Shown here: positions 12,801 through 27,800 of the stretch, piece after piece
Layout of the letters: each line of letters opens with the position of its first letter
How positions within the stretch are numbered: the first letter of the stretch is position 1
Assembly: GCF_964355755.1 (NCBI RefSeq)
Contig: NC_092672.1
Location: 15,932,501 to 15,996,500, forward strand
DNA length: 64,000 bases
Direction of reading: 5' to 3'
Source: Antedon mediterranea
Taxonomy: Eukaryota; Echinodermata; Crinoidea; Comatulida; Antedonidae
Position numbers and translations under genes: made by a program
Notes under the pieces: generated by a model
Told to the model about the DNA's origin: nothing
The model's database searches: none
Seen by the model: the letters and a program-made list of their open reading frames with translations, nothing else

Positions 12801-15800
12801 CAAAAATCCTATATTTTATATTCGCTTGGCCATACGATGACGTCACAATGTAGAAAGTTGATTAGAAATTGATTTTTCGCATTCTGAAATTTTAAACGTG
12901 CGTAACTTCGTGTGAAACATGCGATTTTTTTTCCACAGTCAGCTAGCGCAAGATATAAATTAAACTTTTGTTAAGTTTCAATTTACGTTGTTATATGGTT
13001 TTCGATATATGTTAAAAACGCGAAATTCATAAAAACGCGCGTAAGTCACGTTGCGCATTTCTGTCATTCACGTTGCGCATTTCTGTCATTCACAATAGCA
13101 GGTGCACAACTTCACGTGAATGTCCACATGTTGACAAAGTTATAGAATGTTATGTTTACATTTTTTTGATATACGCGTGACACAAAAATGACAGAAAGAA
13201 AAAAGAATACAGAAAACTAGATTGGAACTCGTCACTTTGACGAGTTCGGGTTATTCGCGCAAACGCAACATGCACATACGTTTAAAATATATGAACGCCT
13301 ACAATTATTATGCCATCCTATGACATGAATTAAATATGTTTACAGTGCTGAGTTGTAGTGTACCTAATTTTGTATCATACAGCATATTACAGTATTTACA
13401 GAATACACTGTATATATAATATACAGTGTAGCATAGACGAAATTACGAGACCCATCTTTTAAATCCAATTAACACGATGACGTCATCAAATTGACATATA
13501 AAAATAACAATTTTAGAAGATAATTATCTAATTAATTACATTAATACAAATTTGAAAAATGTTGGGCACGTAAAAGTGAGATGCGCTCTCATTTAAACGC
13601 AATGAACTTTTACGCAAGAGATAAAAATATGACTTTTTGAATTCAACTGGCCATATGACGTCACAACATCTGATTGGCAAAATATTTACATGAATTCGTA
13701 TCTACAATACAATAGCTTCCAGAAAACGTTTTAATCATGATTATCACTTTTTATTCTGACGAGCTATAACAGATTGAAATTTACTGTAAAGATGAAAATA
13801 GGTAACCCACATTATTTACATTTTTAGACATGATGACGTCATTGACGTCATAAAAATTAAAATATTTATAACTCATGCGAAAGATAGTTGACAGTATTAA
13901 AATATCTGAGGAAATGGAATACGTATAAGCGAGATGCGCTTTATTTAATGTGATGAGCAATAACGAAAGAGTAAAAAATCCTATATTTTACATTCGTGTG
14001 GCCATACGATGACGTCATAACATCCGAGTGGTAAAGATTCTGCATGAATTCATATCTACAACATATCTACTTACATATTAAATAAAAAAAATTGGGGGTC
14101 ATGGATGATCCTGAGGAGCTATAATAGATTAAAAATAGGCATAATTTTGACTACTAAAACGCGCGCAAATGGTCTAAATCAACGTGTTCGTATGAAGTCA
14201 TTTTAATATGAAATGATCTCAATCTTTTTTTTAAATGACTTGGAAAGGCTGTAAAATCATAAATCAAGAGAAAAACACATGATTAAAAATATTGAGGTGC
14301 ACAACTTCAGGTAAATGTCCATATAATGACAAAGTTATACAAAAGATATATTCACAAGCAATAGGGGATATGCTGCTCACAAAAATCCAGGAAAGAAAGA
14401 AGAATAAAGATGAAAAAAAAAGATATTTACAATCACAAGGGTTATCCCCAACTTTATAAGTTGCGGATAACCAAAAAAAATATCCCATACAATAACAAGG
14501 AGTTATCCGCCATAGTGCGGATAACCAATAATACAGAAAAAAAAAAAGATGATGAAACAGGACAGTTACAAGGAGTTATCCGCTACTAAGCGGATAACTA
14601 ATAATACAGAAAAAAAAAGATGAAACAGGACAGTTATAAGGAGTTATCCGCTACTAAGCGGATAACTAATAAATAAATAAAGATTCTGACAGAATCAAGA
14701 GGTTATGCATTAATGCATATAACCTAATAAAAATATATATTCATGGATTATTACATATATAATAATAATATATATTAATATTCCAGTTAAAACAAATAGA
14801 CATACTCCCGCTGGAGTTATTAACGCCGCTGGCGCGGAGTAACAGCTCCCTAACGCTAATCCGCGGCATGGTTCAGACACAAAAATATGTACGCCGCGTA
14901 CATAACTCCACCGTAACTCCGTGAGTCTGAACATACCCTTAGACTACACAACAATGAGTTTCAAAGATAGGTCATGAGGTCATTTAGATCAAAAGGGCAT
15001 TTAAATTAGCTTTAGATCGTTTTTAGAGTTTTGTTTAATTAATGGGAACATCTCTACAAGACGTTGAATCCTTGGAAAAAACATGATTAGTCTAGATGAT
15101 TTTCAGTTGCCTGTCGAAATTTCGTATTCCTGTCTTTCAGCCTAGGCCTAGCTAGGCCTAATAGTAGGCCTAGGCCTGTTAGTATTGGGCTAGGCCTAGC
15201 CGTTTTAGCCTTGCTAGGCCTATGATTATTTAGTCGTTTGATGACATAATTAACACTATAGGTGTGTTTATAAAATCCATATATCTATTATAAGTGAGAG
15301 AGTTTGTACGTTTGTTTGTTTGTATGTTCATTATACACATTTTTGTTACTGCACATAACCTTACATATTGGGTATCAAAATGACCGCAATTGTACCTGTA
15401 AAGTTCTAAACTACATTTGAACATCATCCGCCATCTAGGATTTAAGTTAGGGGCCAAAATTCCCCGAGCCCAGGTTTGGTGTTTAAGAGGATGGTGGGGA
15501 TTTCTGCTTGGGCTAGGGGTAGTAGGCTATCAAATTGACCAGAATTGTAGTCGAACATTATTAAATTATTTTAATTATCTTGAGAAGGGGCTGGGAGTTT
15601 GAGGTGGGGTCGTAGGCCTTTCAACTTGACTGAAACTGGGAGTGCGATATACAAACTACGTTTGAAAACTGCCATTGAGGGGTTATGGGTTGGGAGTAAT
15701 AGAAGTACAACATAATAATTGGAATTTCACTGGGAAAAGTTACTACATATGAACTGTCGGGAGGAGTAAAGGTTTGGTGATTATGGTGGGATGATGAGAG

Positions 15801-18800
15801 GAGAAATAATATTATGCTGGGGAAGAGGTAACTCAGCGGTATCCAAATAAGATATTTTATTCATTAGCCAATTTATTTACATAGTTTGCAAAGTACTTAC
15901 ACCATGCCTATCTGCTATTTATTAAGATGCTAAAGTTGTCGAATTAAAATTGTGGGTATCAAAATGACCACAATTGTACCTGGAAAGTTCTAAACTAAAT
16001 TTCAACATCATCCACAATCTTGGATCCAAGTTTGGTGGGAGAGGTGGGTGGGGAGTTGAGGTTGAGGGGATAGTGGGGATTTTGCTTAGGCTAGGGATAG
16101 TACTAGTAGGCTATCAAACTGACTAGAAATGTGTGGTAGAAGAGAGAGAGAGAGAGTTTGTATTTTAATTAGCCCTGGGAAGAGGGTGGGGATGTAGGCC
16201 TATCACCATGACCGAAACCATGGGAATGTTACTACTTCTAAAAACTTCTACTGAGGGATTATGGGTTGGTAGTGATGGCTAACATAATTTGTACTGGAAA
16301 CATCTTAAACACAATCATCCAGTATCTGGGGTGTGTTGGAAGGGAGGAAGAGGGACGGAAATACTGACGTAATGAAGTGTTGATTGATTGAATTGAAATT
16401 TAAATTTATAATTTTTTTTAAATATAACAAAAATAAATATAAATTTCAATCAATCATTCACACAGTTTACAATGTACTTAAAACATAGGCCTGTCATAGC
16501 TATGTATACTTCTACCCCTAAAGTTGAATTGACATTAATTTGTCCTGGGAAGAATTTGTTTTAAAAAAAAATGTGGGGTGTTATTGAAGAGGGTGAAGGT
16601 TGGTGAGTATAGGGAGATACTGGCGTCAGGTGTTATGTATGTATGTGAGAAGACTTTAAACTAATTTTAAAACCCACCCTGGGGCGGGTATAATTACTAT
16701 AGTAAATAATAACAATATTTAATATAATTATTAAAAACCAAATGTTACTGTTTTAATCAATGTGAATGAAATGCAGGCCTTGGTTAGGCCTACCTTTTGT
16801 TTGATTCAAATGACAGGAATCTATTTAGGATTTTATATAAAACAAATAATGAATGTTTTATATTCATGTAATGGTACAAATAATGGCATTTGGTGAATGA
16901 AGAAAGGTTATATGTCAACTTGGCTGTCACCATGCTATTATTTGTACCATTACACTCATAAGCATTCATTATTTGTATAACTGGTGTGTTTCTTTGCAAG
17001 ATTACACACATTTCCTATCAGTTTTGTAATTTTTCATGTCTGAATTAAAGAAAAACTAATAAAAAACAAATAAGTCAGACACATCTGTCATTGCAGCGAG
17101 CTATAATAATAAATAATAATCAACCTTCAATTTGGGAATTTAAAAAAAATTGTTTTCCTATAATTAACAGACCATGGCTGAAATCAAGCTGGAAGGATTA
17201 ACAAAGTAAGGCAAGAAAAGATTTTGGAAATATGTCTAGATACAATAGCATGTACAGTACTAAACAAAATCTCACAGAACCAAGAACAACAGTTGATGAT
17301 CTCTATACAGTCAAACAACACTTGTTCTTTTTGTACTGATTAGACACTACAATTCCGAAATAATAGAAATTGAATCTTAAAAGTTAAAAAAAAAAACCTT
17401 TTTAAAACTGTTTACTGTTTACCTTTTTTAAACTTAACTGTTTGAAACATTGTAGGCCGACTATTTATGTATTAAAATATTAATTATGGTAGTGAATTAC
17501 TATTTATTATTCTGTAAGTATGTATACTAGCCTACATATATATTTTGAGTCGATAAAAATCAATGTTCTTCTTTGTACAATAAAGTACAAAATTTAAATA
17601 ATTTGTAATGTTCTTGTTTTAAAATTTCTTTACCTCATATGAATACACAACTGCACAAACACATTTTTTGTTCAGATATCTTGGAAGTGTGACTACAGCT
17701 ATCAGTGGCCCTGTATCAAATATTTTTATGAAAAAAAAGTTCTGATTCATTATACTTTTAGAGTTTATTAAAAAAAAATGTATATGATGTAAACAAATGA
17801 TTATATTTTAATGAATGAGACATTTGGTTTGTGTTATGAGTTTTCCACACTAAATTCCGGATAACTCCTTGTGATTTTCTGGATCTTTTTTCTTTTTTAT
17901 CATCTTCTTTCTTTTCATCTTTAATATTTGTCAACATAACTTTGTATAACTTGGTCAAAAGATTGACTTTAAAGAGTAGTTGTGCAGAAGAGCTTTTTGA
18001 CGATGTCAGAGCCGTGTAGTGTTAAGTTATTTTATGACTGATCATAAAGTTTGAACCAACAAATATTTTTTTCACATGCAGCCAATGATTTTTTTTGTTT
18101 TTATTTCTTTAGTGGTGAGCTTAGGATTCAGTCTCATATCAGTGTCTTGCATGTAGAGCAGGAAGTTATAGGTGATGGTATTCTAGCTATTGACAGTGTT
18201 TTAGAATGTGACACTATACGCAATGACCTTTTAGAAGAAGAGAAACGATTAACTGAACAATTACAGGCAACAAGGTTAGCTCTGTTCCGTCAGTAAACAA
18301 TTACAATATTATGCAATTGACTGGGTTTATCTTCGCTTATCTGAGCATCTTAGAAATAAAGCCCAATGTGATGAGTAGAATATATCATGTCACTGAAGGC
18401 TATATTTTCATTGTGCCCCGACAAACACCCAGTCAATTTTTCTTTTACAGTACTTATTAGTGGACCTCAACATTTCCTTGCGCGTAATTTGGCAGTTTTA
18501 ATCACATGATTGCTAAGTGATTAAGTTGCAAGCAAGCAGTGACCTTCTCTAGCCAAGTGTTATTCAATATGTGAACTTGAATTGTTAATTTCATAAATTT
18601 GAATTAATGTTGTTGTTTAGTCCTGGCTCAACAGATTCAAAACAAAGCCAAAGATTAAGTGAAGTTTATCAGAAACTCGAAGAGATAGAAGCCGATAAAG
18701 CACCTGCAAAGTAAGTGTAGTAACTGTATTGATTGATTTAAATACACTTTAAATTGTACTTAATCTGTTAGGGAGAATTGTGCTATTTTGTTATATATAC

Positions 18801-21800
18801 TCTAATGAATTATTTTTGATAAATACTAAACTAAATTACACAAAATGAAAGAGATAAATACTATTGCAACTTTGATGTACATTGGTCATTTACCATCATG
18901 TTCAATGATTCAAGATAAATAACTTCCACATAAGAATGGAATCTTTTTAGAGGGTGTGCTTTGGTAAGTGGAAATGGATAAGGCGTCATCTCCACTAAAT
19001 ATCGGACGGATTGTACTGCAGCTGGTCGCGATATCTATTGTATTGTGACATCCTTCTGGACGCAGCTAAAATGTTGCGTCTGAGGGATTACCGATTATTC
19101 ACAATTATTCCGTTTTAGTGCGTCCATGAATAGCTCCGCCCCTCATTATGTGGTTGACTGATTTCAAGTTGTTGTTATGGAACTTCGCTTGATCGCGACC
19201 CACGGCGCCCAGACGGGCCCCTTGACTTGTCTGACTTTAATCAACAAATATACGTAGTAGTAAGGCAAAAAAATAATAAATACGTGAATACAGCTGCTTC
19301 GCTTCCTTGTGTCGGCTTTCTAACATTTGATTTGACCTTTTGATCACGCACAATTGTGTGTAACAACAGTCAGCATGACCAACTTCGACTTACTTCGTCC
19401 AGTTGCGATAGTTTCCGTGTACTGTAGAACATGTGATTGATAACCGTCAATGACACACTGCTGCGTTTGACTCCGACCACCCTCGCCGGATTGCGACCTA
19501 GATTTTTGTAGGAACGCACTTGTCTAGAGGTGTCCCTTTGTGGGAATCATTCAACATTGGCGGTTTACGCGTGATATATCATGTTCCATCCAGGGACCAA
19601 AATGCGTAGTTACTTTCCATCAGGCATCAGGTGTAATGTGTTTTGAAAATAACAAGTACCGTATATTTCGGTGTATAAGTCGCACTTTTGACACGCAAAT
19701 TTGACCTCTAAATTAAGGGTGCGTCTTATACACCGAACATAAATACCTCACCACACAGAGTGTACATATCGTCACCTCGTTGGCTAGGCCTGAGTAGGCT
19801 AGGCCTAGCTACAGTGTACTAACGTAACGGCAACCCTGCATCACTTTTCTACAAAAACATTGGCAGGGTACAAAAACAGTGGCAGGGTACAAAAACAGTG
19901 CAGTTTAAAAAAACAGTGCAGTTTAAAAAAACAGTGGCAGGGTAAAAAATGGTGGCAGGGTACAATCATTTGTGTTGTACAAAACGAATGGCTGAACAAA
20001 AACAGTGATAGGATACAAAAACAGTGGCAGGGTACAACAGTGGCAGGATACAAAATCTTGCGTTGTATACAGAAACAGTGGCAGAGTACAAAAACAGTGG
20101 CATGGGTATATAAACAGTAGCAGGTTACAAAAACAGTGGCAGAGTACATAAACAGTGCAGAGTAAAAAAACGGTGGCAGGGTACAACCATTTGCGTTGTA
20201 CAAAACGAATAACTGTGAACAAAAACAGTGGTTGGGTACAAAAACAGTCGCAGGGTACAAAAACAGTCGCAGGGTACAAAATCCTGCGTTGTACACAAAA
20301 TAACGGCTGGAAACAAAAACAGTGGCGGGTGTAAAAAAACATTTTTTAGGCCTGTAAGGCCTGACATTTTCAAGTGTAATTTAGGAAGACCTATAGTAGC
20401 CCTAGTTTTCAAAACCATGGTAGAGCTAGCTGGTCCTGGATATATATATTTCGTTTCATATTGCGAAGTATAATAAGTGCATTTTCTGGTTCCAGTCTAT
20501 TGGATAGCAAAGCCATGGGATGAGGCAACACAGCAAAACGCGTGGATATAGAGGAATGTTTTCAATTGGTGAAAAACAGCTATTCTGACTTCAACAATGA
20601 GAAAATGTTGATTCAACATAGAAGATGGAGAGATGAAGCATCGCCATTATGAACTTCGTCACTGTGTAGCCCATGCCATTGTGATGCAAATTCTTAGGAA
20701 AGTGATGGCTGACTGCCTGGCCGTCTTTTGTACTGTATATTCAACTTAGAAGCCTTGTGTTTTCAAGTTTCTTAGATCTTTAATACACTTCACGTTTACC
20801 TTTAATTACATTATTAACACTCTACTGTATTTTAAAGTTCTTGATTTTACTGTTTCACTTTTAGAGCTGCAATGATTATGGCTGGTCTTGGCTTTTCATC
20901 AACAATGCAGGTACAACCAACAAGGTATGTGCTACTTTATATTTCAAATATTATTTAGAGTTCTTAAAATTCCACCTTTAAGTGTAATTTGAACCTTATA
21001 ATATATGGTTATATATACATTATTTCTGGTAACTTTATCGTTTTAAGACTTGATGATTAATGATGCTGTTAACGGCACAAATTAAATTTTGCGCATTGGA
21101 TGTTGTGACGTCATCATATGGCCAGTTGAATTATAAAAGTCGTATTTTCATATTTTGCATCATAGTTCATAACATTTAAAAGAGAGCGCATCCATATTCT
21201 ACGTACCCAAATTTCTTTAACACGGAATATGTTGTTGCTCAGATAATTACCTTTCAAAATTGCTATCTACGTGCTTCATTTTGATTACATTATCATGTTA
21301 AAAATTGGATTAAAAGATGGGTCTCGTAATATTATCTATGCGGCACTATATAGTATGTATACGGATGCGGATAACCTAACTCGTCCATAGTGATGAGTTC
21401 AAATCTAGTTTAATCTTGAATATGTTCTTACCTTTTGATTAAAATGTGGTCTATAACAGTGAGTCTCAACCTTGGATCTGAAATAAAAGAAGCAGAATCA
21501 TGGACCTGCTGTGACAACCAAACATAAACAAACAACAACAATGGAACAGAGAATTTTCTTAACATAATATAATTCATTTCGTTAAGCTCTTCTTATATGA
21601 TATAAATAACATTCATGCATAACGATTATGATCTATTTAAAAAAATTAAAATATTAATTAAACATGTAACGGAAAGAGAAAACCTTCCCATTTCTGCATA
21701 ACTGGTGCATTTCTACTTCCAACACATATTTACAGAATCTATTTTGAATTTTGTCAATAGCCACGTTCACATAAGATTTTATCGTGCTGTCATATCATGA

Positions 21801-24800
21801 TGTTGAATATCACGTTAACAGGAAGAGCGTTCACATAGAATTTAACATCGTGATATAAGTATGCTAATGAGGTGCACTGATGCTTGAAAGGCCAAACACA
21901 CATGTTCAGAGCACACGTGGGAAGGGATTGTTGATTTGTTTTTGTAGTGTGGGATGCTATGTATAGCTATAGCCAGCAGGCCTAAGATAACTAAGAATAT
22001 TAACTAATAGGCATTGTCCATGGTTCTCTTGCGGATGAGCCATGGCATCTTTGCATCAAATATTTCGTGTCAAAAAGTAGGCCTAAGTAGCGAGCGTGAA
22101 TTATTTTGAAAACAAACCTGGCCCGTCTGTAATTTCACCTCACTCACGCTTACCTTTCCGAAGTTCAAAATCGATGATATTTATTAACTCCCTAATTTTG
22201 CAGAACTTTAGGTTTCAAAACACATGATTTTAACTATAAAAATGGAGTTGGTAAGTGATTTATTTACACAAACAAACATTCCACCGTACACTCTCTATTT
22301 GCACAATGGATTGAATGTGGACGAATTTATTCACCAGGCTATAGGCCTATGTATTTTTTAGTGTCCCGTCACATGATACATTGGTCTATTAAATCACACC
22401 ACAACTGTACTACATCGAATATTTTATTATTACATTAATACAGTACTTACTTACTGAAATTCATGACAACAATATTTAATATGCATATATAGGTCTAGAA
22501 TAGTTAGTAAAGTAGTCCCTACCCCCACCATTTACGTACAATACATGTTTTACTTTGTTGAAAAAAAAATTCGGCCTAGAAATTTACGATGTCTATTTAA
22601 GGAATTAGCTTTGTTTAAAAAAATCAGTCAAGTCTATAAATTGAAGAATATGAAATCATCTACACATGCATCACAACGATATTTTATTATCCATTTCGTG
22701 GTTAAAAATCAATATTTTACAAAATAAAGGCAAGTTGCGGTGTGCATGCAAATAGCAAAAGTGTCAGCCATTTCGTGTATGTCGTGTATGTCGTGCATGC
22801 CTTTGTGGTGGATCGAGTGTTGGTTGGACGGTCTAGGCTAGCTTTCGAAATTGTCCTGGCTGTTTCACATTAATTTCTGGTTAGTTCTCCAGATTTCGAT
22901 TTTGGTATTTCATTCTTTAATCGTCTAACTAACTTGATGTATGATTTCCGAAAGGATATAGTGGGTTAAACCTAAGAAATTTAACTATCAAAGCAAAAAC
23001 AACTGGTTGAAGCTGGCGGTCAAAGAAATCAGAACAACAACAATGGTAACTTCTTCCGGTAGGTGGCCCATGACACAGTAAATACGGTAACCAAGCGCTG
23101 ATTGGTTGAATTTTGTCTCTGCATATAACGGTGTCTAATATATCATGATAACTTCATAAGATCATGATAATTAACAGGTTCACCGAAAGCACGTTAGCCA
23201 AAATTAACATGATGAACAAAATCACGTTAATGACTTCCTGCAGGTTCATATAGAACATCATGATAAAGAAACTCACGATAATTTCTGAATGTGAACCTAG
23301 CTAATATCCATATAATTTGACATTCCCCACACTTCACTACCATATGTCAATATTGGTAAAATGTTTACATCAAATAAATAATTCCATGTATTGTCCGGTT
23401 GTGCTAAACAAAACTCCTAGATATTTAAAAAGAATTAATTTTCTTTGAGTGTATTCCTTATGGCCAGGAATCGATGTGGTTATGTTTTCACTGTGCGCAA
23501 TAAAAAATTAACGAATTTAATTTAACAAAATCACGTTTGTAATCATATCTTCACAATCATGAATCACTTTTAAACAAAATTTTGTACTCCTAAATTTCAG
23601 GTCATATTTTATCATATGGCAATACAATTACGTGCGTAGCGCATATAACGCATGCGTATGCGCGCTTAACATTTTCAAAATTGTCAAAATTTATTTTTGA
23701 TGAAATTAGAGTACGTTTCAGGCAATTTGAGTGCGCAGATATTTGCATGTGCACTGCGCGTTAAGCGTTAAATGCGCATGTTATTATCAGTTCCGACTGG
23801 AGAACAGTAACTTAGTTGAATATTCTTGCAGTCTCCTGCATCCTCAATGTTTTGATGTCTTGATTTGTAGTGAAAAGTGTTTGGTAGTTGGTCTTTATTT
23901 TATGATGAACAACAGTGTCTGTATTCTGGTGGTGTAATTAGAAAGAAGTAAATATGGTAGCACCTTCATTTTCCTCGTAGCTTCTTGAACACCTCTTGAA
24001 ATCAAATTGTATAAACAAAATATTTGATATCTAAATAAATAACAATAGACATAATGTTAGAATCATGTACTTCACAGTATTCCATATCGGCGCAAAAAAG
24101 CCTCTCTTAGCCAGGCATATGTCGGCCCAAAGAAACAAATATGCTGACCTAACCTAGCCTTGTGTTTTTTGGTGTTGGGATGAAAACATGGTAAAGGTAA
24201 AGGGTGCTCAAGCAAGAACATCGTAATTACTGCCCGTTTGAGATTAATTTTTGAAATGATGCATGTGCTGTTGCTGCGCTCTCTCAATATTGCTAATGAT
24301 GCCCTCTAAGTGATCTGATTGTGACATGGAAAGTGGCAGAGAATTAACGAACACAGCATTTGTCAGTTAAAAAAAAAATTGGAATTAAAGATGTATTGTC
24401 CCCCTGAAAAAATAATTATTAACAATTTTTTGTTGAATATTCCATTTTATTGTAACATATTGGTTATCCACTTTGACCAAAAATTGGATCGAAAAAAAAA
24501 ATGTATTTACCTGAAAAAAATGTAATTTAACGCAAAAAATGGTCAAATTGGCTGCCAGCCAATGGATTTTAGGTTGAATTTAACCATTTATTTTGTAGTT
24601 TTGTGAAGTGAAAACAACTTTTTTTTTCTTTTTTTTCTATGGAAACTACAAAATAACATATTCAAAGTCTGATTTAATTAATCTTCATTTTTCATGTTTT
24701 TGGGGAAAGAAAAAGAACTGTTCACCTAAAAGTATGAAATACCCCATAAAATGACACTCCTATATTTAATAAAATATTTATTATTTGCTTATTCCTGTAA

Positions 24801-27800
24801 TTACAATTTCCAGTTAACATTTTTTTTCTTCAATTTATAGAGAGTTTTCAGGTGGTTGGAGAATGAGGATAGCATTAGCAAGGGCTCTTTTTTCCAACCC
24901 CGACTTACTTCTGCTAGATGAACCCACTAACATGTTAGATATCAAAGCTATACTTTGGTTGGAAAACTATCTACAGGTATAGTAGTCCAAATTTTAGCTT
25001 TTAGTTCTTTCAAATTTTAGCTGAGAGAAAATGAAAATTACATCACTTTATTTGCTAATTTCAGGTATAGCTTGTAAACAAACCACGTCTCCGTATGTTT
25101 TGAAATTGGTATCTATATATAAATTTACGTAAGGGCAAAATTTGTTAAATCGCGCCTTACTTCTAGAATTTTTAATCGATGGTATATAAAGTTGGTTCGT
25201 ACTTTCGGTACTGATTTTAACCACCTTATGTAACTCTGTTTACTAATTAAATTAAGTTAGATAATTAGTTATTGACGATTAAAACGAATTTAGGTTCAAC
25301 GATTTGCCCCAAATAGGGGTGTTTTCCGATCGTGGTATACACTGTCTAATGGATGTCCATCTTGAAAAATACCCGGCACAAAAATGCGAGGAGGCTTCGC
25401 ATTTTCCTATCTCCTCCTACGATAATTGTTTTTAATAGCTGAAAACTGGTTGAACAGCTAGAGTACAGCATTATAATGTTGAAGACAGGCCGATTTTCTT
25501 TAAAAAATACTATTTTGATAGATTTAATATACGATTATACAAATGTATTGATTTGCGATGAATGGAACATCCCAATCTCTCAGTCTGCCAGAGTTTGGTT
25601 TAACACAAGTAGGTAAATTTATGAGCCCTTGGTTTAACACATACGGTAGGTAAATATATGGGCCCTTTGAGAATAAACTTGCAATACTTTGACAATACTG
25701 TAAATACCTATTAACTATTTTTGGTCCTCATTTGAATCGAACAGTTCTTACTGTGAATGTTCGTACTGTTAGATGTAATATAAAAATATATACAAAGAAA
25801 CTTTATTACTGAGATTGTGGTTAGGCTCTACTGTTAGATATATAAACACATTATTATATACAAATAAACTTTATACTGACAGTTCCTTCTCAACGGTACG
25901 TTTGTATTAATTAATAATTACCAATAATATAAACGTCGTAGTGGTGTATCGTGACATGTACTTTAATATTTCAATCGATTATGACAGTGACAGTTTTAAC
26001 AAAGTATTAAATCGCAAATGTTTTACTGTATTTAGAGGTATATTATTTATAGGCCTATAAAACATGAACAAAATATTTCGTTACTGAGTGGATAAAGAAT
26101 ATATTTAAAAATTGTTCCTCTTTGTACCTATCCGCTTTCCCATCCCTCAACCCTAATGTTACATACAAAACACAAATTGGGTTTCTTTAAATGAGTCCAA
26201 ATAAAAAATTTGGACTCATTTTGTGATAAGTTTCTCCTTCGGAAGTAATTCCCAGGGTGCTAATTTTAGTTGACTACATAAATCATCGTGTCTATTTATT
26301 CGTTTCTGTAAACGACAATGTATTGTAGTCCTGCGGTACGTACATTTGAAATCGCCAGTTTTGTTACGCTGAAATTACTGTGTATTCGAGAACCATCTGT
26401 GGGCACGACCTAGATGGTACGCTATCTAGTCTATATAAATTTACGTAAGGGCAAAATTTGGTAAATCGCGCGTTATTTCTAGAATGTTTACTCGATGGTA
26501 TATATAAAGTTGGTTAGAATATCGCTACTGATTTTAACCACCTCATGTAACCCTGTTTGCTAATTAAATTGAGTTAGATAATTAGTTATTGACAATAAAA
26601 ACGAATTTATGTTCAACGCTTTGCCCCAAATAGGGGAGTTTTTCGATCATGGTATACACTGTCTAATGGATGTCCATCTTGAAAAATACCTGCAAACAAT
26701 AATATGAGGATGCTTCGCATTTGCCTATCTCCTCCTACGATAATTGTTTTTAATAGCTGAAAACCGGTTGAACAGCTCGAATACAGTATCATAATGTGGA
26801 AGACAGACCGATTTTCTTTAAAAAATATTATTTTGATAGATTTAATATACGTTTATACAAATGTATTGATTTGCGATAAATGGAACATTCAAATCTCTCA
26901 AACTCTCAGTTTGTTGGTAAATTTACCACCATTGACCAAGGGTGTGTTACGATACAGCTAAAAAATATAAACAGAAAGAGACCTTTGTGCTATATACAAG
27001 CTAATTATATTTATTCATGACACATTAATTAATGAAATACATAAAAGAATTTGGTAAATGGTGGTGGTGGACAGAAGCAAAGCAACAAACAACTTTTTAC
27101 TCGCAGAACCACAGATGCATATCAAAGTATACAACAACCAAGACAGAGGCACCCCAAAGATAATGCTGGACAGGAAAAAGTATACTATACAATTATAGAC
27201 TAACAAGCTCAAATGTGCGATACTCGGGGTACAGCAAAAGAAGCTGTAATGATGTCATATTAAGACCGGATGTCACATACACATCAATAAACCTTGCTAC
27301 CAAATACGGCTATACAGTACCATCTTCGAGACGTGATGGCTGCATCCCGTTTGAAATTCAAAAATCCGGCTCTATAGATTTGAGGACATGTCCCTGTAGT
27401 ATATTTATGCCAAATCCCAGCTCAATACTACAACGAATAAGGGAGGAGTAGTACTTTATAAGTGGCACTTTTTACTCAATAGTGTCCGGATGGAAGAAGA
27501 AGAGGAAAAGATGAGTTCTAGACTCAGGTACCCCGAGTAATAAAACAAGATATCATATTACGTATACAGTATATTTCACCATAAAGAAAAATAGGTTTTT
27601 GCCAGGGCTTGAACTGGGGACCCTGCGTGTTTAGCAGACTTGATAACCACTACACTACGAAACCTCTTACACTAAAAATGTGAGTTACACAAAGTTTTTT
27701 AATCTATTTTAATTACAAATAAATATGGTAATATGCACAAAGCAAAATAAACATGTGTAAAAGTGATAATTACCGATTACACAAAATAAGTATTTAAAAA

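Noticed and set aside
19841-20418. Minus-strand open frames of 97-151 codons with repeated [12 protein letters not shown]-like runs
   Set aside because: They are translations of the ~18-bp minisatellite; several frames are open on both strands with the same periodicity, and there is no exon structure or homology.
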